Origin: CAYFUF01 sp964394795
GTDB taxonomy: Bacteria > Bacillota > Clostridia > Tissierellales > Peptoniphilaceae
NCBI GenBank assembly: GCA_964394795.1
Contig: CAYMYX010000040.1
Span: forward strand, 1 to 12,190
Direction of reading: 5' to 3'
Length of the DNA: 12,190 nt
Shown in pieces: positions 1 to 6,386 of the stretch (position 1 is the stretch's first letter; each line of letters begins with the position of its first letter). Made by a program: the position numbers and the translations under genes. The notes below the pieces were generated by a model, which saw nothing but the letters and a program-made list of their open reading frames with translations, did not search any database and had not been told where the DNA came from.

Positions 1-170
1 TTTTAGGATTCGTTGTGGTGTGGTTGACTGGAGCATGGCCCCCTCCTTTTTTACTCGTTGGCTGATTATAGCAAATGGAGCCGGCGGTGACAACGAAAGC
101 GGCCGCTGGCGTTTTCAAATTCGGCGGGGAGTGGTAACATGAGATATCTTGAGTCGCGAAGGGGGAACCA

Positions 171-1532
171 ATGGATCCACACAAAAGCAAAACCAGCAAT
201 CTGACATCCTTATTCAACTTTTACGGGAAACCGCCTTGGTCCAAAGCCTTCCCGCTCGGCATACAGCACGTCCTGGCCATGATCATCGGCAACGTCACCC
301 CGTCCATCATGGTGGCATCACTCTTGCAGCTATCGTCCCAAGACACCACCCTCCTCATCCAATATGGGCTCTTCGTGTCCGCCCTGTCGACCCTCATCCA
401 AATCTACGGGGTCTGGAAGCTGGGCGCCCGCCTGCCCGTCATCATGGGCATCTCTTTTTCTTATGTACCCGTTTTGATGGCCATCGCCTCCGCTTACGGC
501 AATGTTGCCGCCATCATGGGGGCCCAACTCTTTGGCGGCATCGCGTCCGTCCTCGTCGGCATCTTCATCAAGCCCATGCGGAAGCTCTTTCCGCCCGTTG
601 TCGCCGGCACCGTCGTCCTCACCATCGGCCTGTCCCTCTACGGCATCGGCATCAACTACATCGCCGGCGGCAACGCCAGCCTGCCCACCTACGGGTCATG
701 GCAGAACTGGACCCTCGGCCTCACCGTCATGGTCGTCGTCCTCATCTGCAACAACTGGGGGAAAGGCATCATCAAATTGGGGGCCATCCTCTTCGGCATC
801 CTCATCGGCTACGTCCTCGCGCTAATCCTCGGCATGGTCTCCTTCGACAGCCTCCGCGAAGCCGACTGGGTCCTCCTGCCAACCGTCCTCCACTTCGGCA
901 TTGAGTTCCACCCGACCGCCATCATCTCCATGGCCCTCATGTACATCGTCAATTCAATCCAGGCCATAGGCGATTTCTCCTCCACCACCATCGGCGGCTT
1001 CGACCGCGAAGTCACCGACGACGAGCTCTTCGGCGGCATCATCGGCTACGGCTCCACCGCCTTCATCGGCGCCCTCGTCGGAGGGCTGCCCACTGCCACC
1101 TTCTCCCAGAACGTCGGCATCGTCTCCCAAAACAAGGTCATCTCCCGCCGCGTCTTTTCTTCCGCCGCCGTCATCGTCCTACTCGCGTCCCTGATCCCCA
1201 AATTCGGCGCCCTCATGACCACCATTCCCCAATCCGTCATCGGCGGCGCAACCGTCGGCGTCTTCGGCATGATCACCATGTCCGGTATCAAGCTCATCAC
1301 CCAAGAACCCCTCACCTCCCGCAACATGACCATCGTCGGCCTCGCCGTCGCCCTGGGCATGGGCATTTCCGGCTCACCCCAAGCCCTTGTCAATGCTCCC
1401 GAATGGTTCATGATGACCTTCGGTAAGTCTCCCGTCGTCATTGCCACGCTGGTCGCCCTGGTCCTCAATCTTGTCATTCCCGTCAAGAGTTTAGCCGACG
1501 AGAAGCGGGAGAGGGAAGAGATGGATGAGTAG
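171..1532 (+). CDS. NCS2-family nucleobase (uracil/xanthine-type) permease
   Basis: A 453-residue integral membrane protein, the usual length for nucleobase:cation symporter-2 permeases, which bring uracil, xanthine or related bases into the cell with a cation. Family marks seen: the TM1 Gln-His pair (Q32-H33, QHVLAM), a run of hydrophobic helices from about residue 27 to 437, the TM8 segment SIQAIGD (262-268), and the TM10 motif FSQNVG (311-316), matching the substrate-binding QNxG of XanQ-type transporters. The Glu that XanQ and UraA carry in TM8 is Gln264 here. The ATG at 171 is chosen because AAGGGGG at 159-165 sits 5 bases upstream. No convincing promoter, PyrR-type attenuator or purine riboswitch is visible in bases 1-170. 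It appears monocistronic, with a terminator hairpin 11 bases past the stop. The family assignment is firm; the substrate (xanthine, uracil or urate) cannot be fixed from sequence alone. Confidence 0.93.
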   Translation: MDPHKSKTSNLTSLFNFYGKPPWSKAFPLGIQHVLAMIIGNVTPSIMVASLLQLSSQDTTLLIQYGLFVSALSTLIQIYGVWKLGARLPVIMGISFSYVPVLMAIASAYGNVAAIMGAQLFGGIASVLVGIFIKPMRKLFPPVVAGTVVLTIGLSLYGIGINYIAGGNASLPTYGSWQNWTLGLTVMVVVLICNNWGKGIIKLGAILFGILIGYVLALILGMVSFDSLREADWVLLPTVLHFGIEFHPTAIISMALMYIVNSIQAIGDFSSTTIGGFDREVTDDELFGGIIGYGSTAFIGALVGGLPTATFSQNVGIVSQNKVISRRVFSSAAVIVLLASLIPKFGALMTTIPQSVIGGATVGVFGMITMSGIKLITQEPLTSRNMTIVGLAVALGMGISGSPQALVNAPEWFMMTFGKSPVVIATLVALVLNLVIPVKSLADEKREREEMDE

Positions 1533-1542
1533 TTTTATAAAG

Positions 1543-1569
1543 AAAGGAATCCCCGCGTGGGGATTCCTT
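1543..1569 (+). terminator. Rho-independent terminator of the permease, cut by the gap
   Basis: An inverted repeat pairs AAGGAATCCCC (1544-1554, using one of the three A) with GGGGATTCCTT (1559-1569) around the 4-base loop GCGT. It starts 11 bases after the permease stop codon. Bases 1570-1573 read CTGC and then the N run begins, so any downstream T tract is either weak or missing from the assembly. Confidence 0.75.
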
Positions 1570-1573
1570 CTGC

Positions 1574-1673
1574 NNNNNNNNNNNNNNNNNNNNNNNNNNN
1601 NNNNNNNNNNNNNNNNNNNNNNNNNNNNNNNNNNNNNNNNNNNNNNNNNNNNNNNNNNNNNNNNNNNNNNNNN
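1574..1673. other. Assembly gap (100 N)
   Basis: Exactly 100 consecutive N, which is a conventional placeholder length rather than a measured distance. The left flank is the permease terminator. The right flank, within 40 bases, is a fragment copied from the same permease gene, so a duplicated permease sequence may have broken the assembly here. The content is unknown. Confidence 0.98.
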
Positions 1674-1709
1674 CCTTTTCCAACATCTTAGTAAACAAAA
1701 CGAGGGCTA

Positions 1710-1766
1710 GGGGCCATCCTCTTCTGCATAATCATCCTGTCCGGTATCAAGCTCATCACCTAAGAA
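1710..1766 (+). pseudogene. Permease remnant: short chimeric copy of the upstream NCS2 gene
   Basis: Bases 1720-1766 match permease bases 1261-1307 at 42 of 47 positions, including 23 identical bases (1738-1760 with 1279-1301). Bases 1710-1724 are identical to 780-794, a different part of the same gene. The two source segments meet at TCTTC, which both share. In the matching frame the copy reads LGAILFCIIILSGIKLIT and then a stop: the CAA for Gln378 has become TAA at 1761-1763. The frame is closed upstream by TAA at 1692-1694, so no intact protein can be made from what is visible. A terminator follows at once. It could be the tail of a decayed second permease gene whose body lies in the gap, or a rearrangement scar. 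Confidence 0.7.
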
Positions 1767-1768
1767 GC

Positions 1769-1790
1769 ACCCCTCCAAAGGTGGGGTTTT
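1769..1790 (+). terminator. Rho-independent terminator after the permease remnant
   Basis: Stem ACCCCTCC (1769-1776) pairs with GGTGGGGT (1780-1787) around AAA with one T-T mismatch, and runs into TTTT (1787-1790). It insulates the reductase gene downstream from transcription coming through the gap region. Confidence 0.7.
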
Positions 1791-1859
1791 ATTGCTAACA
1801 CTTACTTCTATTTTCTGTAGCCCTACAAGAAAATTGTGATAGGATTATTTTGGGAATGA

Positions 1860-1868
1860 TGGTATAAT
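1860..1868 (+). promoter_or_regulatory. Extended -10 promoter for the flavin reductase
   Basis: TG-G-TATAAT: a perfect -10 hexamer at 1863-1868 with the extended TG at 1860-1861. No good -35 box lies 16-18 bases upstream, as is common for extended -10 promoters. The predicted leader is about 45-50 bases and ends in the ribosome binding site AAAGGGGG (1908-1915), 7 bases before the ATG at 1923. Confidence 0.7.
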
Positions 1869-1922
1869 AACAATGAAATCGTTAACTTACTTACGTTTTA
1901 TAAATCTAAAGGGGGATCAAAA

Positions 1923-3770
1923 ATGAACAAAAATAAGAAGTTTCTAAGTTTTCTGCTCTACCTCCTAATGCTGGCATTTGTATTGATTGCTTGCAACAAT
2001 GAGAATGAGACAGTGGACAGTCAAAGCGACGTCTCGAGTGAAGTCGAATCGTCAACCGAAGAATCCAGTGTCGTCGAGGAGTCAGAAGAATCTACAGAAT
2101 CTTCTACAGAACCAGCTGGCGACCTGGTAGGTGAAGCCACCGGTAAAGGACACAGCGATGGTCTCAAAGTGAAGGTTACCTTTGCAGACGAAAAGACCAT
2201 CCAAAATGTAGAAGTCGTTGAACACAATGAGTCACCCGGAATTTCCGATGCAGCTATCGCAGAAATTCCATACGTAATCGTAGACAACAACTCAATCTTA
2301 GTCGATGCCGTAACCGGTGCCACTGAGACGTCAACGGGTATCAAGGAAGCGGTGAAGATGGCCATCGAAGATGCAGGCCTGAATCCAACCGACTTCGAAA
2401 ATGAAGTCGCAGCTGAAGCCAGGGAAGATGAGACCATTGATACGGAGGTTGTCGTTGTCGGAGGTGGTATCGCAGGTTTGTCCGCTGCCCTTGAAGTTGC
2501 CTTAGCGGGCCATGATGTCGTCCTCATCGAAAAGATGGGCACCACAGGTGGAAGCACCCAGATGTCCGGTGGTAAAATTCTCGGCGCGGGATCAGACTTA
2601 CATAAAGAAACCAATTCGCCCGGTACGGTCGAAGACCTTGCCAACTACTGGTACACCAAATCTGAGGAGCAAGGCGATAAAGCCCTCATCGACATGATCG
2701 CCGCCCAATCCGGTGAAAACATCAACTGGTTAGTGGAACAAGGTGTTGTCTTTGCAGATACTTTGGAAAAGCTCCACTCCAGCCAGCCATTCACTTTCGG
2801 TCACTACGTTGAAGGCTTCGACACTCCATCAGGTGGCGGCGCTGGGATGACCACCGTCCTGACCAAACGTATCGAAGAAGAAGGCGGAACCGTATTGGTT
2901 GAAACGCCAGGTAGCGAGCTCATCATGGATGGCGATGCTGTAGTCGGCATCAAAGCAACCCGCAAAGACGGTAGTGTCGTCACCATTAATGCGCAAAAAG
3001 TCATCTTAGCAACCGGCGGTTTCGGTTCTAATGATGAGATGGTAGCTGAATATCACCCATGGCTGCAAGGGAACCCACACGGTGGTAACACCGGAAACAC
3101 TGGCGATGGCATCCAGATGGGCATGGACATCGGCGCCAAAACCCTCTTCCACGATTCAGGCATCGACCTCGGTCTAAACCATGGCACCTACTATGGCTAC
3201 GGCGAAGAATACAAGGGACTTCTCGTTCTACCCGATGGAAATCGGTTTGTTGACGAGAGCATCTTCCATTTTGACCGCACCCGCGTACTGATGGATACCG
3301 AATACAACATCATCTACGCCATCACCGACCAGACCAACGACCGCGTCGAATCAACCATCGACATGGGCACCGGCTTCAAAGCCGATTCCATCGAAGAACT
3401 TGCCGGTCTAGTCGACATGGACCCCGCCACCCTTCAAGCCACCATCGATCGCTACAACGAGCTGGCAACCGCCCAAAACGACGAGGACTTCAGCAAAGCT
3501 CCCGAATTCCTCCAAGTCATCGAAGGACCTACCTACTACGCCCTTCGCTACGACATGGGTTCCTCAGGAACCATCGGTGGTTTGGTGATCAACGAGCATG
3601 GCCAGGTTCTCAACGAATCTGACGAGGTCATCGAAGGCCTCTATGCCGTCGGCGAAGTCGCCAGCGGCCAGTTCATGTTCAAAAACTATCCTGGCTCGGG
3701 CTCAGCTATTGCGTTCTACCTTGGCATCGGCCGCATTGCGGGTCAGCATGCTGTTGAGTCTTTAAAGTAG
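1923..3770 (+). CDS. Flavinylated extracellular FAD-dependent reductase, lipoprotein (FMN_bind + FAD_binding_2)
   Basis: A 615-residue predicted surface lipoprotein. Residues 1-24 are a signal peptide ending in the lipobox LIAC (Cys24). Residues 27-66 are a Ser/Glu/Thr-rich spacer. Residues 68-155 form an FMN_bind domain with DAVTGAT (128-134), the motif at which ApbE attaches FMN to a threonine, predicted Thr134. Residues 172-615 form a fumarate reductase/urocanate reductase-like FAD domain: dinucleotide motif GGGIAG (180-185), acidic Glu203, GGSTQMSGG (209-217), DGNRF (438-442) and the C-terminal GLYAVGE and YPGSG segments (572-578, 589-593). Such proteins reduce small organic electron acceptors outside the membrane, the FMN domain passing electrons to FAD. 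The residues that in Shewanella fumarate reductase bind dicarboxylates and donate the proton do not line up, so fumarate is unlikely as substrate. It has its own promoter and terminator. The fold is confident; the substrate is unknown. Confidence 0.9.
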   Translation: MNKNKKFLSFLLYLLMLAFVLIACNNENETVDSQSDVSSEVESSTEESSVVEESEESTESSTEPAGDLVGEATGKGHSDGLKVKVTFADEKTIQNVEVVEHNESPGISDAAIAEIPYVIVDNNSILVDAVTGATETSTGIKEAVKMAIEDAGLNPTDFENEVAAEAREDETIDTEVVVVGGGIAGLSAALEVALAGHDVVLIEKMGTTGGSTQMSGGKILGAGSDLHKETNSPGTVEDLANYWYTKSEEQGDKALIDMIAAQSGENINWLVEQGVVFADTLEKLHSSQPFTFGHYVEGFDTPSGGGAGMTTVLTKRIEEEGGTVLVETPGSELIMDGDAVVGIKATRKDGSVVTINAQKVILATGGFGSNDEMVAEYHPWLQGNPHGGNTGNTGDGIQMGMDIGAKTLFHDSGIDLGLNHGTYYGYGEEYKGLLVLPDGNRFVDESIFHFDRTRVLMDTEYNIIYAITDQTNDRVESTIDMGTGFKADSIEELAGLVDMDPATLQATIDRYNELATAQNDEDFSKAPEFLQVIEGPTYYALRYDMGSSGTIGGLVINEHGQVLNESDEVIEGLYAVGEVASGQFMFKNYPGSGSAIAFYLGIGRIAGQHAVESLK

Positions 3771-3791
3771 GAGTTGCTTAGAAGAATGTAA

Positions 3792-3836
3792 CACCCCCTA
3801 GAGTTGGGCTTTGGCCTAATTCAAGGGGGTGGTTTT
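3792..3836 (+). terminator. Long Rho-independent terminator of the flavin reductase
   Basis: The outer stem CACCCCCT (3792-3799) pairs with AGGGGGTG (3824-3831). After an A-A mismatch, an inner stem of nine pairs (3801-3809 with 3814-3822, three of them G-T) closes on TTTG. GTTTT follows at 3832-3836. It lies 21 bases after the stop codon. The opposite strand lacks a good T tract after the stem, so it mainly serves the + strand. Confidence 0.88.
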
Positions 3837-3861
3837 ATATCAAATGGGCGAATTCTTCAAT

Positions 3862-4030
3862 TTTGGTATTTCCCGCGACGCTATTAATACATTTTGGCAG
3901 ATATAGGAATTATGTTTTACTTCCCAGACCATGCAGTTAAAACATTTTTATGGATTATTGAAATATGGTTTATTCCCAGCAATTATCGATAAATCATATT
4001 TTCATATTATTGGATAATGTTTTATTCCAC
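3862..4030. repeat. Degenerate tandem repeat, unit about 52 bp, three to four copies
   Basis: The 309 bases between the two convergent genes hold the reductase terminator, this repeat and nothing recognisable as a gene. A landmark TTCCC or TTCC recurs with its C run starting at 3872, 3923, 3975 and 4027, giving spacings of 51, 52 and 52. Within the units, CATTTT or CATATTTT follows 18-20 bases later (3890, 3943, 3995), and TATGTTTTA-type sequence precedes units two to four (3911, 3964, 4015). The fourth unit is only a partial copy. The region is AT-rich, unlike the flanking genes. Short open frames at 3844 and 3912 (20 and 28 codons) lack ribosome binding sites and are not called as genes. 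Confidence 0.55.
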
Positions 4031-4079
4031 CGCCCAAGCGACGAAAAACGTGGGCCATGTACCTGACCCCCCAAACCCC

Positions 4080-5411
4080 CTACAATTCATTACCCGCCAA
4101 CTCCGCCAAATTGCTGTGGCTCCGGTAATAAACCACGAAGATGAGGGACGACAACGCCCAAGTGATGGGGTAGGCCCAGAAGACGACGCGAATGTCGGGG
4201 ATAAAGCTGATCATGATGGTGACGTAGGCAATCCGGATGACGCACCAGGTGAGGAGCATGACGAACATGGGGATTTTGGTTTTGCCGAGGCCGCGGAGGA
4301 CGCCGGACAGGAGGTTGGAGAGGGCGAGGAAGAAGAAGAAGAGGGAGATGATGCGGGCTCGTTCGACTCCGATGGCGACGACCTCGGGTTGGGTGTTGAA
4401 GATGCTGATGAGCTGGGGCGCGAAGATCCAGATCAGGATGCCGATGAGTTCGGCGAAGATGACGCCGGAGATAATGCCGAAGCGAGACCCTTCGCGGACG
4501 CGGTCGTACTTTTTGGCACCCAGGTTCTGACCAACGAAGGTGGTGAGGGCCATACTGAAGCTGGTAATCGGCAAGAAGGCGAACCCTTCGAGTTTGGTGT
4601 AGGCGCCGGAGCCGGCCATGGCCACCGAACCGAACGCATTGATGTTGGATTGGACGATGACGTTGGCAAAGGCAATGACCGAGTTTTGGACACCGCTGGG
4701 GATGCCCATTTGGAGGAGTAAGCGGAGGGTGGGAAAGTCGATAAGGATTTTCTTGAGTTCGATGCGATGGGGGCCATCCACCCGCATCAACTTCGTGAAG
4801 GCGAGGCCTGCGCTGAGGAACTGGGAGATGACCGTCGCGAGGGCGGCACCGCCGACCCCCATTCCTATGAAGGCAACGAAGACAATATCGAGGACGACGT
4901 TGGTCACCGCTGCGGTGATGAGGTAGTAGAGGGGGCGGCGACTATCGCCTGTGGCTTGGAAAATGCCCACGCAGGCGTTGTAGAAGACGATCCCCAAACC
5001 GCCGGCGAAGTAAATCCGGAGATACTCGATTGCATCAGGCATGACATCCTCCGGCGTCCCAACCAAGCGAAGGAACAACGGCGTGCCCACCATGCCAACG
5101 ACCGTAACGAAGAGGCCGGCAAAGAAGGCGAAGGCAATGGTCGTGTGGATGGCCGTCGACATCTTTTCGTACCGCTCGCCACCGAAGTAGCGGGAGACGA
5201 TGACCCCCGACCCCATGAAGATACCGCCGATGAAGCCGATGATCAGGAAGATCAGGCTGCCCGTCGACGTGACGGCGGCCAGGGCCTCCTTGCCGAGGAC
5301 GTTGCCCACAACCAGGGAGTCCACGACGTTATATAATTGCTGAAAAAGGTTGCCGAGAAATATCGGCAACGCGAAAAGACTAATTGCTCTTGAAATTTTA
5401 CCTTCGGTCAC
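4080..5411 (-). CDS. MATE-family multidrug/cation antiporter
   Basis: A 443-residue polytopic membrane protein of typical MATE length, with about 12 hydrophobic helices in two halves. MATE marks seen: the N-terminal TEGKI followed by LPIFLGNLFQQLYNVVDSLVVG (segments at 15-36), the first-half FQATGDSRRP loop (about 151-160), and the second-half VGQNLGAKKYDRVREG segment that follows TM8, a hallmark of the family. Such proteins export drugs or metabolites in exchange for Na+ or H+; the substrate is not predictable. The start codon is GTG (5409-5411 on the + strand reads CAC), supported by GAGGTG 5 bases upstream and by alignment of TEGKI with the usual N-terminus. It has its own promoter and sits just beyond the ccsA terminator, so it is probably a separate transcription unit. 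No clear terminator follows its stop; transcripts may run into the repeat region. Confidence 0.93.
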   Translation of the reverse strand: MTEGKISRAISLFALPIFLGNLFQQLYNVVDSLVVGNVLGKEALAAVTSTGSLIFLIIGFIGGIFMGSGVIVSRYFGGERYEKMSTAIHTTIAFAFFAGLFVTVVGMVGTPLFLRLVGTPEDVMPDAIEYLRIYFAGGLGIVFYNACVGIFQATGDSRRPLYYLITAAVTNVVLDIVFVAFIGMGVGGAALATVISQFLSAGLAFTKLMRVDGPHRIELKKILIDFPTLRLLLQMGIPSGVQNSVIAFANVIVQSNINAFGSVAMAGSGAYTKLEGFAFLPITSFSMALTTFVGQNLGAKKYDRVREGSRFGIISGVIFAELIGILIWIFAPQLISIFNTQPEVVAIGVERARIISLFFFFLALSNLLSGVLRGLGKTKIPMFVMLLTWCVIRIAYVTIMISFIPDIRVVFWAYPITWALSSLIFVVYYRSHSNLAELAGNEL

Positions 5412-5452
5412 GAAGACACCTCAATTCTGTAAATAAAAACATCCATTCGTTC

Positions 5453-5461
5453 ATTATAACA
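5453..5461 (-). promoter_or_regulatory. Extended -10 promoter for the MATE gene
   Basis: On the - strand TG-T-TATAAT: a perfect -10 hexamer (complement of 5453-5458) with the extended TG at 5460-5461. No convincing -35 box is present. It lies about 41 bases upstream of the GTG start and directly after the ccsA terminator. Confidence 0.65.
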
Positions 5462-5495
5462 AAGAAGTTACATTCTCGCAGACATTCCAAACAGC

Positions 5496-5524
5496 AAAAA
5501 AGCAGCCCGGGAGGGGGCTGCTTT
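5496..5524 (-). terminator. Rho-independent terminator of resB-ccsA
   Basis: A perfect 10-bp stem, AAAGCAGCCC (complement of 5515-5524) with GGGCTGCTTT (complement of 5499-5508), around a 6-base loop. It is followed on the - strand by a continuous T run (5496-5501). It ends the cytochrome cluster about 46 bases past the ccsA stop. Confidence 0.9.
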
Positions 5525-5570
5525 GGTGGTGAGGCGAGGTGTGGCGAGAGGGGCCAACGAGGGCCACCCC

Positions 5571-6386
5571 TCAAGCATACGAATGCAACGACGGCAACAA
5601 GGTGTTCACACCAATGTAGGTGAACAAAACGGCAATCAAACCGATAACGGCAAACCAAGCGGCCTTGCGGCCCCGCATGTTCCGAGACCGGCGCATGTGT
5701 AGGTAGGCGGTGTAGATGATGAAGGTGATGAGGGACCAAGTTTCCTTGGGGTCCCAAGCCCAGAAGCGGCCCCAGGCCTTGTGAGCCCAGAGGGCACCGG
5801 TGATGATGGTGAGGGAAATACAGAGGAAGCCGATGACGACTGCTCGGTAGGAGATGTTGTCTAGCTTGTCCGTTGGGGGCAGGTTGGCCCCACGACCGGA
5901 GTCTTTGACCAGGTACATGGCCCCTACTCCTCCGGCGACGGAAAAGGATCCGTAGGCCATGATCGCGAGAAATACATGAACGACCAACCAACCGGACTGG
6001 AGGGCGGGCATGAGGGGGCGGACTTCCTTATTGGTAGTTGCCGCGTAGCCGATCATGAGGACGACGATGGGGAGGATGAAGGTGCCCATCGCCTGGTAGG
6101 GGTACTTCCTGTTGAAGAGGAGGAAGAAGAGGGCGATGGCCCAAGCGAAGGACGTCGCGAATTCATACTGGTTGGACAGGGGTGGCCGCCCGGCGCCGAT
6201 GCCGCGGGCGACGATGGCCCCCGTTTGCAAGACAAAGCCGGCGATGACAAGAAGCTTGCTGATCCGTTCCAGCTTCTCGCTTTTGGTGGCGTAGGTGATA
6301 AAGTAGCCCACCATGGACAGGACGTAGGCGACTAGGGCAACAGTGAACAGGATATTTTCAAGTTGGAGTAAGTTATTCTGTGACAT
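5571..6386 (-). CDS. ccsA: Cytochrome c maturation protein CcsA (haem handling, WWD domain)
   Basis: A 271-residue membrane protein with about eight predicted helices. It carries the tryptophan-rich WWD motif WGRFWAWDPKETWSLI at 205-220, which holds haem at the outer membrane face. Two outward histidines expected in the family are present: His137 (VVHVF) before the WWD and His268 (LHSYA) at the C-terminus. With ResB it forms the System II complex that carries haem across the membrane and attaches it to apocytochrome CxxCH motifs. The ATG at 6386 lies inside the end of resB (14-base overlap), with GAGGAAAATC upstream, so the two are translationally coupled. Next to nrfA, this pair probably serves the multihaem nitrite reductase, possibly including its CxxCK site, as the fused NrfI protein does in Wolinella. 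No CcdA or ResA thioredoxin partner is in the window. Confidence 0.94.
   Translation of the reverse strand: MSQNNLLQLENILFTVALVAYVLSMVGYFITYATKSEKLERISKLLVIAGFVLQTGAIVARGIGAGRPPLSNQYEFATSFAWAIALFFLLFNRKYPYQAMGTFILPIVVLMIGYAATTNKEVRPLMPALQSGWLVVHVFLAIMAYGSFSVAGGVGAMYLVKDSGRGANLPPTDKLDNISYRAVVIGFLCISLTIITGALWAHKAWGRFWAWDPKETWSLITFIIYTAYLHMRRSRNMRGRKAAWFAVIGLIAVLFTYIGVNTLLPSLHSYA

Noticed and set aside
30..52. Possible terminator of an upstream gene: GGAG and CTCC flanking a 9-base loop, then six T
   Set aside because: The stem is only four pairs and no gene end is visible in the window, so it is too weak to call.
24..71. TTGACT at 24-29 and TTATAG at 66-71 as promoter elements for the permease
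   Set aside because: The spacing does not fit (36 bases), and nothing like a -10 box lies 16-18 bases after TTGACT except a T run.
149..904. Long open frame overlapping the permease in another frame
   Set aside because: It is a shadow of the permease: the translation is rich in His, Arg and Pro with no domain, caused by the C-biased third positions.
1834..1851. TGTGATA near both the reductase promoter and the nrfA promoter, suggesting a shared CRP/FNR-type site
   Set aside because: No second half-site is present, and the word lies at different places relative to the two -10 boxes.
3844..3998. Two small open frames (20 codons from 3844 and 28 codons from 3912) in the convergent spacer
   Set aside because: Neither has a ribosome binding site, and both fall on or next to the degenerate repeat, whose landmark sequences supply the ATG at 3912.
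4029..4060. Possible terminator for the MATE gene (GCCC and GGGC arms, ACG and CGT inside)
   Set aside because: The stem is interrupted and no T run follows on the - strand.
4017..4721. Long + strand open frame opposite the MATE gene, rich in Asp, Glu and Gly
   Set aside because: Antisense shadow of the MATE coding sequence; no ribosome binding site and a low-complexity translation.
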